Positions 23,371 to 31,692 of a stretch of 39,358 bases of DNA are shown here, in pieces. The DNA lies in contig JAEUJZ010000121.1 of assembly GCA_016794505.1 (NCBI GenBank), positions 1-39,358 of the forward strand, in the 5' to 3' direction. This stretch comes from Myxococcales bacterium. Its GTDB lineage: Bacteria; Myxococcota_A; Polyangia; Palsa-1104; JAEUJZ01. Below the pieces are notes generated by a model. The model made no database searches and was not told the origin of the DNA. It saw only the letters and a list, made by a program, of their open reading frames with translations. The position numbers were made by a program, and so were the translations under genes. The stretch's first letter is position 1, and each line of letters begins with the position of its first letter.

Positions 23371-24069
23371 CTACGCCGCCATGCGCGGGATGTTCGCTTC
23401 CGGCCCCGCGGGCACGATCAGCGTGGGCTCGGTCTGCGCTTGCACCTGCTCGACGGAGACGCCGGGAGCTAGCTCAGACAAGTGCAGCCCATCGGACTGC
23501 ACGTCGATCACACAAAGCTCAGTGATGATGCGGCTGACACAGCGTGGCGCCGTCAGGGGCAGCGTGCAGCGCTTTAGGATCTTGCGGTCGAACACCGTCT
23601 CGGGATCGCCTTTCTTGCGCGCGACGTGCTCCATCATGACCAGCACGCGGCGGGCTCCCGCGACGAGATCCATGGCCCCACCCATGCCCTTTACCATCTT
23701 GCCGGGGATCGTCCAGTTGGCGAGATCACCGGCCTCGGATACCTGCAGCGCGCCAAGGACGCACATATCGATGTGGCCGCCGCGGATCATGCCGAATGAC
23801 TCAGACGACGAGAAATAAGCGGCGCCAGGAAGCGCGGTGACCGTCTGTTTTCCGGCATTGATGAGATCGGCGTCTTCTTCGCCGTCGAACGGAAACGGAC
23901 CGGTGCCCAGCATGCCGTTTTCCGACTGCAAGATGACTTCCAATCCGGCTGGGATGTAGTTGGCAACCAGCGTCGGCAGGCCGATGCCCAGGTTGACGTA
24001 ATAGCCGTCGCGTAGCTCGCGGGCCACGCGGCGCGCCATCATGGCCATCTGATCGTTCGTAAGTGCCAT
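23371..24069 (-). CDS. scoB: 3-oxoacid CoA-transferase, subunit B
   Basis: A 232-residue beta subunit of a succinyl-CoA:3-ketoacid (or acetate/butyrate-acetoacetate) CoA-transferase, a family I enzyme that moves CoA between acyl acids in ketone-body and short-chain acid metabolism. The catalytic Glu is in the motif SENGMLG (Glu50). Also present are VNLGIGLPTLVANYIP, GKMVKGMGGAMDLV and VLVMMEHVARKGD-like segments. Start ATG 24069 is preceded by GAGGAA; a GTG-type start seven codons earlier is less likely. The A subunit lies 35 bp upstream, forming an operon. Substrate preference cannot be read from sequence. Confidence 0.95.
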   Translation of the reverse strand: MALTNDQMAMMARRVARELRDGYYVNLGIGLPTLVANYIPAGLEVILQSENGMLGTGPFPFDGEEDADLINAGKQTVTALPGAAYFSSSESFGMIRGGHIDMCVLGALQVSEAGDLANWTIPGKMVKGMGGAMDLVAGARRVLVMMEHVARKKGDPETVFDRKILKRCTLPLTAPRCVSRIITELCVIDVQSDGLHLSELAPGVSVEQVQAQTEPTLIVPAGPEANIPRMAA

Positions 24070-24104
24070 AGCGATTCCTCGTCGGTGCAAGGGGCGGAAA
24101 GGAC

Positions 24105-24830
24105 TTAAGAGGCTGCCTGTGCGCGCGGTCGTACGGTGCGCTGCTCAATCGGCTTTTCGTAGTTCTTGCCGACGAAGATGCGCTGCACGTAGACGCCGGG
24201 AGTATGCACATGATCGGGATCAAGCTGGCCCGGCTCGACGAGCTGCTCGACTTCGGCAATGGTGACGCGGCCTGCGGTCGCGATCTCGGGGTTGAAGTTG
24301 CGCGCAGTCTTGCGATAGACGAGGTTGCCGAAGCGGTCGCCTTTCCACGCTTTGACGATTGAAAAGTCGCCGGACAGCGCGGTCTCTAGGATGTAGCTTC
24401 GCTCGTGGCCCAAGCGGTCGCGGAAGGTGCGCGTCTCGCGACCCTCTGCCCGTGGCGTGCCGAAGCCCGTCGGGGTAAAGAAGGCCGGGATGCCGGCTCC
24501 CCCCGCGCGCAGCCGCTCCGCCAGGGTGCCCTGGGGGCACAGCTCCACTTCGAGCGTGCCCTCCATGTACTGTCGCTCGAAGGTCTTGTTTTCGCCCACG
24601 TACGACGAGACCATCTTGCGCACGAGCCCGGCCGCGAGCAGCTTGCCCAGCCCCTTGCCATCGATGCCGCAGTTGTTCGACACGATGGTCAAGTTGCGGA
24701 CCCCGCGTCGCAGCAGGGCGTCGATGCAGTTTTCAGGAATGCCGCAGAGGCCAAAGCCTCCAGAGAGGATCACTGCGCCATCCTGCACGTCGAATAGCGC
24801 CGCATCCGCGTCGGTAAATACTTTGTTCAT
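24105..24830 (-). CDS. scoA: 3-oxoacid CoA-transferase, subunit A
   Basis: A 241-residue alpha subunit: N-terminal KVFTDADAALFDVQDGAVILSGGFGLCGIPENCIDAL, then TIVSNNCGIDGKGLGKLL, VSSYVGENKTFERQYMEG, PAFFTPTGFGT and a C-terminal PGQLDPDHVHTPGVYVQRIF, all typical of family I CoA-transferase A subunits. It pairs with the B subunit encoded directly downstream. A strong sigma-70 promoter lies immediately before it, with its -10 only 9 nt from the ATG and no ribosome binding site, so the mRNA is probably leaderless. Confidence 0.95.
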   Translation of the reverse strand: MNKVFTDADAALFDVQDGAVILSGGFGLCGIPENCIDALLRRGVRNLTIVSNNCGIDGKGLGKLLAAGLVRKMVSSYVGENKTFERQYMEGTLEVELCPQGTLAERLRAGGAGIPAFFTPTGFGTPRAEGRETRTFRDRLGHERSYILETALSGDFSIVKAWKGDRFGNLVYRKTARNFNPEIATAGRVTIAEVEQLVEPGQLDPDHVHTPGVYVQRIFVGKNYEKPIEQRTVRPRAQAAS

Positions 24831-24839
24831 GGCTCGCGC

Positions 24840-24867
24840 ATTGTATCCAGCACACGAGCCCAGTCAA
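24840..24867 (-). promoter_or_regulatory. Sigma-70 promoter of the CoA-transferase operon (leaderless type)
   Basis: On the minus strand TTGACT (24862-24867), a 16-bp spacer and TACAAT (24840-24845). The -10 ends 9 nt before the scoA ATG, the same distance as at the EF-G gene. Confidence 0.7.
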
Positions 24868-24932
24868 AGCGCTGCGTGTGGGCTAGGTTGCAGGCACAGT
24901 TCGCGAGCCGTGGGATATGATGGGCGTACTTC

Positions 24933-25661
24933 ATGACGCTTCGTATTCTGTTCCTGCTGTCGTCGCTGCTGTGGGGCCTAAGCCTGCCTGCCTGGGCCGG
25001 ATCGGGTACAGAACCCGAGCGAGCGCAGCTTGTTCGTCGCGATGAGGGCCGCTTGCTCAATCAGGCGGTCTCGCCGATGCATGTGTCCGCGAACTTGCGG
25101 GTGCTGGATCCGCGCAGCGACAACTGGCTGACCACGCTGATGAGCGATCCGCCGGCCGCGCGTATCCTGGTCATACACCTGTTTGCGACGGCACAGGCCG
25201 GAGACATGGGCTGGCTGCGCGAAGCCGGGCGCCGCATCGAAGCCAACTACAGCGGCGACGTGCGCTTTTTGTTCATCAGCGAGACGGCCAGCGGTGCCGA
25301 AGTGAAAAAGACGCTGGGCGCGCAGAGCTTTGAGAACCGCCGCGCAGCCGTGGCCGGCCAGCCGCCGATCTCGCCGTTTCCGATTTACCTGGATGTCGGG
25401 GCCGCCCTGGCTGAGTCGCTGCGCCCAGCGCTGCTCGGCGGTGAGCTGCACCTGCCGATGACCCTGCTCATCGATGCGGAGTTTGTCGTGCGCTACGCCA
25501 TGGTGGGCAGCATCGCAGCGCGGCGCAGCGAGCTCGTGAGTGCCATCGCCGACTTGATGCGGCAGGCACCCCGCAAGCGAGCGCCGGGTACGCCTTCTCT
25601 TGAAGGAGATGGGGCCAGCGCTGTTCCGGTTTTGGGACCCAAGACAGCGAAGAGGAACTGA
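24933..25661 (+). CDS. Exported thioredoxin-fold-like protein lacking a CxxC motif
   Basis: A 242-residue protein with a signal peptide (RILFLLSSLLWGLSLPAWA, cleavage near 22). The central part follows a thioredoxin/TlpA pattern: ARILVIHLFATAQAGDMGWLREAGRR at the strand/active-site position, VRFLFISETASG as second strand, and the cis-Pro region LPMTLLIDAEFVVRYAMVGSI. At the place of the CxxC is ATAQAG, so no dithiol chemistry is expected. The last 35 residues are basic and Pro-rich. The next gene, a lipoprotein, starts one nucleotide after the stop; both were probably written as an operon. Confidence 0.65.
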   Translation: MTLRILFLLSSLLWGLSLPAWAGSGTEPERAQLVRRDEGRLLNQAVSPMHVSANLRVLDPRSDNWLTTLMSDPPAARILVIHLFATAQAGDMGWLREAGRRIEANYSGDVRFLFISETASGAEVKKTLGAQSFENRRAAVAGQPPISPFPIYLDVGAALAESLRPALLGGELHLPMTLLIDAEFVVRYAMVGSIAARRSELVSAIADLMRQAPRKRAPGTPSLEGDGASAVPVLGPKTAKRN

Positions 25662-25662
25662 C

Positions 25663-26811
25663 GTGCGCGTGCCAAAGCCAGCGTTCCTGCTGCTTGTGCT
25701 GGGCCTTGCGGCGTGCCCGCCGCCCCAGATGGCTCCGTCGACGCATGGCCCGCCAGTTTACTTCTGGGGCGTCCGCCGTGACTGCAAGCGCGATGCGCTG
25801 CTGTCGGCTGCCGTGGAAAAGCGCTTGGGTCAGCTGGGCAGCGATACCCGTCGCGTGTGGCCGGTGCCAGCGCTGGAAAACGCCAAGCCGGCTCTGGCTG
25901 CGCAGGAATTCGCACGCTCTTGCGAGATCAAAGAAGGAGTCCTGATCGGTGGGTACGTCGAAGAGCGCTCGATGGGGCGCGACACGCCGATCACGCTGAT
26001 GCGCATGTGGCGCGTAGATCTGGCGAGCCACAAGCTGAGCTTTCGCGATCACTACTGCCGCGCCTGCGAGGTCTCGCGCACTCTCTCGACGCAGATGGCG
26101 TACTTTGCCGAGGAGGGCAGCGGCGACAGCGACAGCAGCGATTCACGCGTCCCGAGCTTCTGCTTTGACTCGGTGGGCTCTGCCAAGAGCGCGCAGAGCG
26201 GTGATCCGGTGGTTCCTGCAAACTCGCCGCAGCATGGCGACCGCGTGCTGCTGAGCCTGCGCGTGGGGGAAGACAAAAGTCCAGCTGAGCGCAAGCTGCG
26301 CGGTCAGCTCATCGAGGCGCTGCGCGGCCCGCTGGGTCTGACGGGGCGCGATCTGCAGCTTGTCGAGAGCGATCGCGCAACGGGTCTGCCGCAGGGCAGC
26401 CAGGTGGCCCTGCTGCGCGGGCAGGTGCGCTTGGCGCTGCACGTCGAGGTCGGCGGCGCTGCGAAGCAGGCCACAACCCGAGCGATTACCTTGCGCCTGG
26501 CACAAGCGGGAGAGCAGACGCAGGCCACGGTGTTTGAGTGCATGGACTGCAGTGATGCCGCGTTGCGCACACGACTGCAGAATGCAGTTCCCCGCTTCAT
26601 CGACGAGGCAACGCCGACCAGCTTGGCTCTGCACGCGCTGCCGTTACCGCCTGAGATTCAGGGGGTGCTGTGTAGCTCGCGCGCCAACAACGGACCCTGG
26701 TGCCCCGGCTCAGACGGCAAGAACTTGGACTCAAGTCCCAACCTGTACCCCTTTGCGGGAGCGCTGTGCGGCGAGTCGATCGACGTGCCGCTCGACCCCG
26801 ATGCGAAGTAG
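25663..26811 (+). CDS. Lipoprotein of unknown function with two CxxC-bearing internal units
   Basis: A 382-residue protein starting at GTG 25663, chosen because GAGG lies 7 nt upstream and because it begins a textbook lipoprotein signal, FLLLVLGLAAC (Cys18). Two stretches resemble each other: LSFRDHYCRACEVSRTLSTQMAYFAEE and ATVFECMDCSDAALRTRLQNAVPRFIDE, each with a CxxC ahead of an amphipathic helix, suggesting two related halves. The C-terminal region contains several more Cys (VLCSSRANNGPWCPG, GALCGESI). I do not recognise a family. It is immediately downstream of the thioredoxin-fold gene and probably acts with it in the envelope. Confidence 0.7.
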   Translation: MRVPKPAFLLLVLGLAACPPPQMAPSTHGPPVYFWGVRRDCKRDALLSAAVEKRLGQLGSDTRRVWPVPALENAKPALAAQEFARSCEIKEGVLIGGYVEERSMGRDTPITLMRMWRVDLASHKLSFRDHYCRACEVSRTLSTQMAYFAEEGSGDSDSSDSRVPSFCFDSVGSAKSAQSGDPVVPANSPQHGDRVLLSLRVGEDKSPAERKLRGQLIEALRGPLGLTGRDLQLVESDRATGLPQGSQVALLRGQVRLALHVEVGGAAKQATTRAITLRLAQAGEQTQATVFECMDCSDAALRTRLQNAVPRFIDEATPTSLALHALPLPPEIQGVLCSSRANNGPWCPGSDGKNLDSSPNLYPFAGALCGESIDVPLDPDAK

Positions 26812-26817
26812 TCCGCG

Positions 26818-27717
26818 CTAGGTTCCGTGCTGCGGCGCTGCGCCCTGAGCGAACTCGCCCTGTGCGGGTGAATAGACGCGCTGCTCAACCCGGAACTCGA
26901 AGCGCGCCGGGCCGTTTTCGATCACGGTGTAGATGTTGTAGCGAGCCGCTCGATCGGGCCGCGGATCGCTGTACGTCGCCGAGCCCACGCCAATCACCGG
27001 AATGTCTCCGGTTGGCCCTGGCAGGGCGCTACGCACGTCGCGGTGCTCGTGACCGTGCAGGATCAGCTCACAGCCGAGCTTTCGCAGAATCTTCTGCAGG
27101 GCGCGACGGTCGCGCAGAGCGCGCAGCAGATCCAAGCTCTGCGGCAGCGGTGGATGATGGATGAGCAGGATCCGAAAGCGCCCTTTTTGAGCGTCGAGCG
27201 CCTGCCCGATCGCCTTGAGCTGTGGCGTTCCCAGCCAGCCATCGGCGAGCGGTGGTGGCGAGGGCAGCGCCGTCGAGCAGCCGATGATCGCAACGGGGCC
27301 GCGAACTCGGACATATGGAAAGTGCGGCGGCTCGCTTGGCAGATCATCCCCCGCGCAGTACGGCGCGAGGTGCGTTTCGAACGAGCGTCGCAGATAGGCA
27401 TCCCAGGCATAGACATCGTGGTTGCCTGGGATCACCGAGATCTCGCGGGGTCCCAAGCGCAGCGAATCCAGCGCTTTTCGCGCTCGCGCAAGCTCGCTGG
27501 GCAAAGACAGATTGGTCAGATCGCCCGTCGCGACGATGTGATCAACGGACACGCGGTTGAGATCGCGGCACAGCGCATCGAGGATGTGCAGCGGATGACC
27601 GGCCGCGCGCTTGCGCCACATGTTGAGCAGGCCCAGGCTGCGCTTGCCGAGAAACTGCCAGAGCGCAGCGCCCTTGAGCTCAAACGCGTGCAGATCCGAG
27701 ATGTGCGCGATGCGCAT
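26818..27717 (-). CDS. Calcineurin-like metallophosphoesterase
   Basis: A 299-residue dinuclear metal phosphoesterase. All five motifs are present in order: DLH near residue 8, GDLTN near 65, GNHD near 97, IHHPP near 180 and GHEH near 215. No signal peptide or membrane anchor is seen, though residues 18-32 are moderately hydrophobic. The family hydrolyses phosphodiesters such as cyclic nucleotides or lipid-linked substrates; the substrate here is unknown. ATG 27717 is preceded by AAAGGA at slightly long spacing, and TTG at 27720 is the alternative. It converges with the lipoprotein gene, only 6 bp between stops. Confidence 0.92.
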   Translation of the reverse strand: MRIAHISDLHAFELKGAALWQFLGKRSLGLLNMWRKRAAGHPLHILDALCRDLNRVSVDHIVATGDLTNLSLPSELARARKALDSLRLGPREISVIPGNHDVYAWDAYLRRSFETHLAPYCAGDDLPSEPPHFPYVRVRGPVAIIGCSTALPSPPPLADGWLGTPQLKAIGQALDAQKGRFRILLIHHPPLPQSLDLLRALRDRRALQKILRKLGCELILHGHEHRDVRSALPGPTGDIPVIGVGSATYSDPRPDRAARYNIYTVIENGPARFEFRVEQRVYSPAQGEFAQGAAPQHGT

Positions 27718-27777
27718 CAAGCCAATGTCCTTTTTCGTGTGTCAACTGCCCGCCGTGCGACGCAGCGCCGGCCCAGG

Positions 27778-27990
27778 CTACTTCATCTCGGGCGGAATGT
27801 TCGGGCGAAACAGGGGGCAGCTACGCACGGGCTGCGGTGGGTACTTGCTGGGCAAAAGGGGGCACAAGATAAAGACGCTGCCCCGGCCGGATGTCACCAA
27901 GCGCGGTGGCGCTGCACAGCGATGACACAAGCTGTCGGGAAACGGTCGCTTCGTCGCTGTGTCCGCTGGATCGTGGGAAGAGTCACCCAT
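27778..27990 (-). CDS. Small Cys-rich protein of a conserved unnamed family
   Basis: A 70-residue protein beginning at ATG 27990. Four Cys lie in two pairs: LCHRC near residue 22-26, then FILC and RSCPLF. They are embedded in FPDSLCHRCAAPP and LLPSKYPPQPVRSCP, a pattern I recognise as recurring in uncharacterised small proteins of myxobacteria and other bacteria. The spacing suggests a zinc-ribbon-like knuckle. The frame stays open far upstream, but this start removes non-protein-like sequence. No function is assigned. Confidence 0.68.
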   Translation of the reverse strand: MGDSSHDPADTATKRPFPDSLCHRCAAPPRLVTSGRGSVFILCPLLPSKYPPQPVRSCPLFRPNIPPEMK

Positions 27991-28108
27991 GCCCGAAGTA
28001 TAGAGCGCAGCGCTGGCAGAAAACGGGGGAATAGCGCGCGGGTCCTCGCTGTATTTGTCTCGCTGCCTAGCGCAGCGGTCCTCACAGCTTGAACCAGGAG
28101 AGCGCTCG

Positions 28109-28261
28109 ATGAAGAAGCCAATGGCGATGATGATGATGGGTGTGTTGTTGCTGGGAAGCCCGGTGTTGTCTCTTGCCTGCAAGGGGGAAAAGGGCGAAAA
28201 GTCTGGTGAATCTGCCGGAAAGAGCGACGGCAGGAAAGACAAGGACGCGAAGAAGAGCTAG
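28109..28261 (+). CDS. Small Lys/Gly-rich lipoprotein
   Basis: A 50-residue product. AGGAG precedes the ATG at good spacing. Residues 1-23 form a lipoprotein signal (MKKPMAMMMMGVLLLG, then LSLAC with Cys24). The mature part is only 27 residues of Lys, Gly, Glu, Ser and Asp, low complexity and surely unstructured. Its TAG stop overlaps the stop codon of the convergent DUF309 gene (CTAG). A role as an envelope tether or counter-ion peptide is speculative. Confidence 0.68.
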   Translation: MKKPMAMMMMGVLLLGSPVLSLACKGEKGEKSGESAGKSDGRKDKDAKKS

Positions 28262-28821
28262 CCGCTGCCTTCGCGAAGGCGCAGAGGCTGGGCAAACACG
28301 ACCTGCACCGCCACCTGGGCTTGCGCCTGGCGCGGTGCTCGGTGTGTCCAGGCCTGCTGCGCCAGAGCCTGCAGCAGCGGCAAATCCAGACCGCACAGCA
28401 GGTTGTGTCCTGCCTCTTTTTGGGCTCGCGCGAAGAGCGCCTGTGCCGCCTGAGCGTGGCTGCACACGTTCTGGGAAAGGCCTTGCCGAAGCTTGACGCC
28501 ACAGGCCGCCAAGCGAATCAGACCTTGCAGCAGCGCCTTTTGCGCGGGCTCTTGCGCGTCACGCCACAGTCCTTCCCAGGCCTCGTGGGCTTCCCAGTAG
28601 TAGCCGTGGTTGAACAGGTCCAAGCCGCGCAGAAAGGCCCGACAAGCCCGCGGCTGATCCGATAAAAGCGGAGCCGTTTCCGCGTCCACGATTCCATGCG
28701 CGTGGCCACCGGGCCGACGGGGATGCGGCCATAGCCCTGGCACAAAAGCGTACGCCGGAAGCGCCCATTCAGGCACATAACGTGGCACCGGATCACGGCC
28801 GATTGGCATCTGACTTTGCAT
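28258..28821 (-). CDS. DUF309-domain protein
   Basis: A 187-residue protein from ATG 28821 (alternative ATG 28809). The central part, about residues 60-120, is the DUF309 signature: FLRGLDLFNHGYYWEAHEAWEGLWRDA, followed by LLQGLIRLAACGVKLRQG, an all-helical bundle with a conserved HExxE-like AHEAWE motif. The N-terminus (RYVPEWALPAYAFVPGLWPHP) is a family-typical extension seen in myxobacterial and planctomycete members. Function is unknown. It converges with the small lipoprotein gene, with which it shares a stop-codon overlap. Confidence 0.83.
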   Translation of the reverse strand: MQSQMPIGRDPVPRYVPEWALPAYAFVPGLWPHPRRPGGHAHGIVDAETAPLLSDQPRACRAFLRGLDLFNHGYYWEAHEAWEGLWRDAQEPAQKALLQGLIRLAACGVKLRQGLSQNVCSHAQAAQALFARAQKEAGHNLLCGLDLPLLQALAQQAWTHRAPRQAQAQVAVQVVFAQPLRLREGSG

Positions 28822-29033
28822 GATAAGCAGCCTCTTGCCTGGGCACGCGCGATTCTGCGCAAGCCTCGCGCGTGCGGTGTTGCTGCGGCCACGTATCGCG
28901 GCAAGAGGCCCAGTCCTGCTGCCCGGCACGCAGCGGCGGTGGGGCAGGGCGGATCCGGTCCTTGCGGATCTGGTCCTTGCTGCTTTGGTCGCTTTCTGCG
29001 AAGACTCCGCGAACGTGCCTTCGGTGACTTGAG

Positions 29034-30161
29034 ATGCCCAACTTTTACCTGGTCAAAAGTGAGCCGTATGTCTTTTCCTTCGCTGACCTTGAGCGCGACG
29101 GCCGCGCCAGCTGGGATGGTGTCCGCAACTTTGAAGCGCGCAACAACCTGCGGGCGATGAAGCAAGGGGACCTGCTGCTCTTCTATCACTCGAACGAGGG
29201 CAAAGAAGTGGTGGGAGTAGCAACGGTCATCACGACGGCGTACCCCGACCCAACGGCGAATCCAGACCAAGGCGGGGACGGTGGGGACTGGTCGGTGGTC
29301 GATGTGGCACCGGTCTGCGCGTTCCGCAAGCCCGTCGGCTTGGATGCAATTCGCAAGGAGCCGCGGCTGGCCGACATCAACCTGCTGCGCCGCAGCCGCT
29401 TGTCGGTGGTGCCGATCACTGAAGCCGAGTTCGCGTGCATCCTGCATATGGGCGAAACGACGCTGCCGCCGACGCCGCTGGCTGCGCCCTCGCGCAAGAG
29501 AGCGGCAGCCAAGACCGCGGTGGCGGATTCACGCCGCGGCACACGCACTCTGGCGCAAGGTCGGGCCGGCAAGGCGCGAGGCGCGGCATCACTCTTGGCT
29601 GCGCTGTGTGTTCTTGCCCCGCTGACGTTGACTGCGCGCGGGGCTGCGGCCGAGTCCGCTCAGGTCGCAGGGACGCTGGACGCGGCCCCGCTTCTGGATG
29701 CGCGTCTGGCCGATCTCGACGATCAAACAGCGCTTTTGCGCGGCTACTACGACACGTCGAGCAGTGCTTCTCCCGTCGTGGTGGTGCTGCACCAAGATCG
29801 CAAGTCGGCGAAGGAAAACGCCGACTTCAAAGCGGAGCTTGGGCGGCTCTCGAAGCAAAATCTGTCGCAGCTTCGCGTGATCGCGCTGGCCGATGTCGAT
29901 GGATATGACTTCTGGCCCGCCAAAGGCTTCGTCAAGAATGCGCTGCGACCGCTGCGGAATCAGGGTGCTACGGTGCTGGTCGATTGGCGAGGCAGCGTGC
30001 GCAAACACTATGGACTGAGCACCGGCCAGAGCGCCGTGTTTGTCGTCGGACCCAGTGGTGAGCTGCACGCGCTGGCGCGCGGCAAGCTATCCACCGATGA
30101 CGCAAAGAGCTTGCTGCAGAAGATCAGCGATCTGTTGCCGACTCCTTCCGCGAATCACTAG
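29034..30161 (+). CDS. EVE domain fused in frame to a signal sequence and YtfJ-like thioredoxin-fold domain
   Basis: A 375-residue reading frame with two domains that normally sit in different compartments. Residues 1-145 are an EVE (PUA-like) domain: YLVKSEPYVFSFADLERDG, WDGVRNFEARNNLRAMKQGD, FYHSNEGKEVVGVA, expected to bind modified bases in nucleic acid in the cytoplasm. Residues about 150-185 are basic and Ala-rich. A hydrophobic AASLLAALCVLAPLTLTARGAAA (about 183-205) looks like a signal peptide or membrane span. From about 215 to the end is a YtfJ/thioredoxin-like domain (PVVVVLHQDR, ATVLVDWRGSVRKHYGL, AVFVVGPSGELHALARG) without CxxC. An internal GTG near 29530 could start the second part separately. 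The P450 gene begins 3 nt after the stop. Confidence 0.8.
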   Translation: MPNFYLVKSEPYVFSFADLERDGRASWDGVRNFEARNNLRAMKQGDLLLFYHSNEGKEVVGVATVITTAYPDPTANPDQGGDGGDWSVVDVAPVCAFRKPVGLDAIRKEPRLADINLLRRSRLSVVPITEAEFACILHMGETTLPPTPLAAPSRKRAAAKTAVADSRRGTRTLAQGRAGKARGAASLLAALCVLAPLTLTARGAAAESAQVAGTLDAAPLLDARLADLDDQTALLRGYYDTSSSASPVVVVLHQDRKSAKENADFKAELGRLSKQNLSQLRVIALADVDGYDFWPAKGFVKNALRPLRNQGATVLVDWRGSVRKHYGLSTGQSAVFVVGPSGELHALARGKLSTDDAKSLLQKISDLLPTPSANH

Positions 30162-30164
30162 GCC

Positions 30165-31691
30165 ATGGCTTCTTCGTCATCGCACACGAGCCCTCCTGGA
30201 CTGAGCCCGCTTTCCAGCCTGCTTTTCGCCCGTCGTTTCGTCGCCGATCCACGCGGACCGATTCGCGAGTGTACCGAGCGCTTTGGTCCGGTATGGCGAT
30301 CCATGGTGCCAGCAGGAGGCAGTCGCCGCGGTCTGGTTCCGCTGGTCTGGCTGATGGGGCGCGAAGGAAACGAGCGCATCCTGTCGCCTGCGTACAAAGA
30401 TGAATTCACTTGGTACGACGGCTACTGCTTCACCATGGAGCCGCTGTTTGGTCGCCAGATCTTGCTGTTGCTCGATGATGAACCAGCGCGTGAAGGCCAG
30501 CCGCGAAACGACGCACACCGACGACGTCACCGCTTGATCATTCCGGCGTTTCATCCGCGGCTTGACGATGAATACCTGGCCGAGATCGGGCGCATCATCG
30601 ACGTGCATCTGTCAGAGCTTGCCAGCCAAGCCCCGCACAATCCGGGGGATAGCACGCTGCGCGTCGATCTGCAGGAAGTGGTTCGTCGCGTCACATTCCA
30701 TGTCGTTGCCAGCCTGATTTTGGGGGCTCCTGATGCCGATCCCAGCATGCCGCGCAGTCAGCTTTTGCACTGGTTTGAAGAGCTGGGTCACGGCCTGTTC
30801 AGCGTCGTTCACTTGAACATTCCAGGGCTGCCGTTTCATCGCGCAACGCGGGCCCGTGCCGTGCTTTCGCGGTATCTCCATGGGCGGCTGCAGAGCTACC
30901 GTCGCGGCGAAGGAACGCCCCCGCCGATGCTGCGTAATTTGCTCGCGGCGCAAGCCGAAGATCCCAACCTGCTGCCGGATGAAGCGATCGTCTCAGAGCT
31001 GATTTCGTTTCTGTATGCCGGCTATGACACGACGGCCAGCTTGCTGACCTCGGCGGTGGCGGCGCTGGGTCGCCATGCGCACGTCCACGGCCGCTTGCGC
31101 AGCGAGCTTGAGACGCGCAGTGATGCAGCTTCCGCGCTGTCTGAAGATCCACGCAGCGACGGAAACGAACGGCATGCCTATCTGGAAGCGTTGCTCATGG
31201 AAAGCGAGCGCATGTATCCGCCGCTGCACTTCTTGATGCGGGGCGTGCGCGTCGACATCGAGTACCGCGGCTATCGCATTTCGGCGGGCAGCAAGGTGGC
31301 GTACAGCCCCTATTACACCGGGCGCATGGCCGAGCTGTTTCCTGATCCGCTGCGCTTTGAACCGGCGCGATTTCTCGATGAGGATGGAGCGATTCGCCGG
31401 CCTGCTCCATACACGCTCTTGGGCTTTGGCGGCGGGCATCGCATGTGCATCGGCAAGCGCTTGGCCGGGCTTGAGCTGCGCATGTTCTTGGCGCAGCTTT
31501 TGGCTCGCTTCGAGCTGTCATTTCCCAGCGATTCAAGCGGTCGCGGCTCTGCCGATCGGGAAGATGCCTTTTACTTCAACCCTGCACTGCAGCGACGATA
31601 CGGCTGTCTTGGCTTGTTGACACCGCGCCGACGGTCGGTGGCGGTCGCGACGCAGGCGATGCAGCCCTCTTCGCATACGACGGTGGCTTGA
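30165..31691 (+). CDS. Cytochrome P450
   Basis: A 508-residue haem monooxygenase. The I-helix oxygen-binding segment AGYDTTAS lies near 284-291, the K-helix ExxR is ESER near 346-349, and the haem loop FGGGHRMCIG is near 421-430 with the Cys ligand near 428. An N-terminal membrane anchor is missing, as usual for bacteria. The gene is followed 1 nt later by a CrtD-type carotenoid desaturase, so a carotenoid substrate is a reasonable inference: bacterial P450s such as Thermus CYP175A1 hydroxylate carotenoids. Reductase partners are not encoded here. No ribosome binding site is visible in the 3-nt gap, so translation may be coupled to the upstream fusion gene. Confidence 0.95.
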   Translation: MASSSSHTSPPGLSPLSSLLFARRFVADPRGPIRECTERFGPVWRSMVPAGGSRRGLVPLVWLMGREGNERILSPAYKDEFTWYDGYCFTMEPLFGRQILLLLDDEPAREGQPRNDAHRRRHRLIIPAFHPRLDDEYLAEIGRIIDVHLSELASQAPHNPGDSTLRVDLQEVVRRVTFHVVASLILGAPDADPSMPRSQLLHWFEELGHGLFSVVHLNIPGLPFHRATRARAVLSRYLHGRLQSYRRGEGTPPPMLRNLLAAQAEDPNLLPDEAIVSELISFLYAGYDTTASLLTSAVAALGRHAHVHGRLRSELETRSDAASALSEDPRSDGNERHAYLEALLMESERMYPPLHFLMRGVRVDIEYRGYRISAGSKVAYSPYYTGRMAELFPDPLRFEPARFLDEDGAIRRPAPYTLLGFGGGHRMCIGKRLAGLELRMFLAQLLARFELSFPSDSSGRGSADREDAFYFNPALQRRYGCLGLLTPRRRSVAVATQAMQPSSHTTVA

Positions 31692-31692
31692 C

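Noticed and set aside
27043..28092. 349-codon plus-strand frame opposite the metallophosphoesterase
   Set aside because: The minus strand has all five metallophosphoesterase motifs; the plus translation is a compositional shadow.
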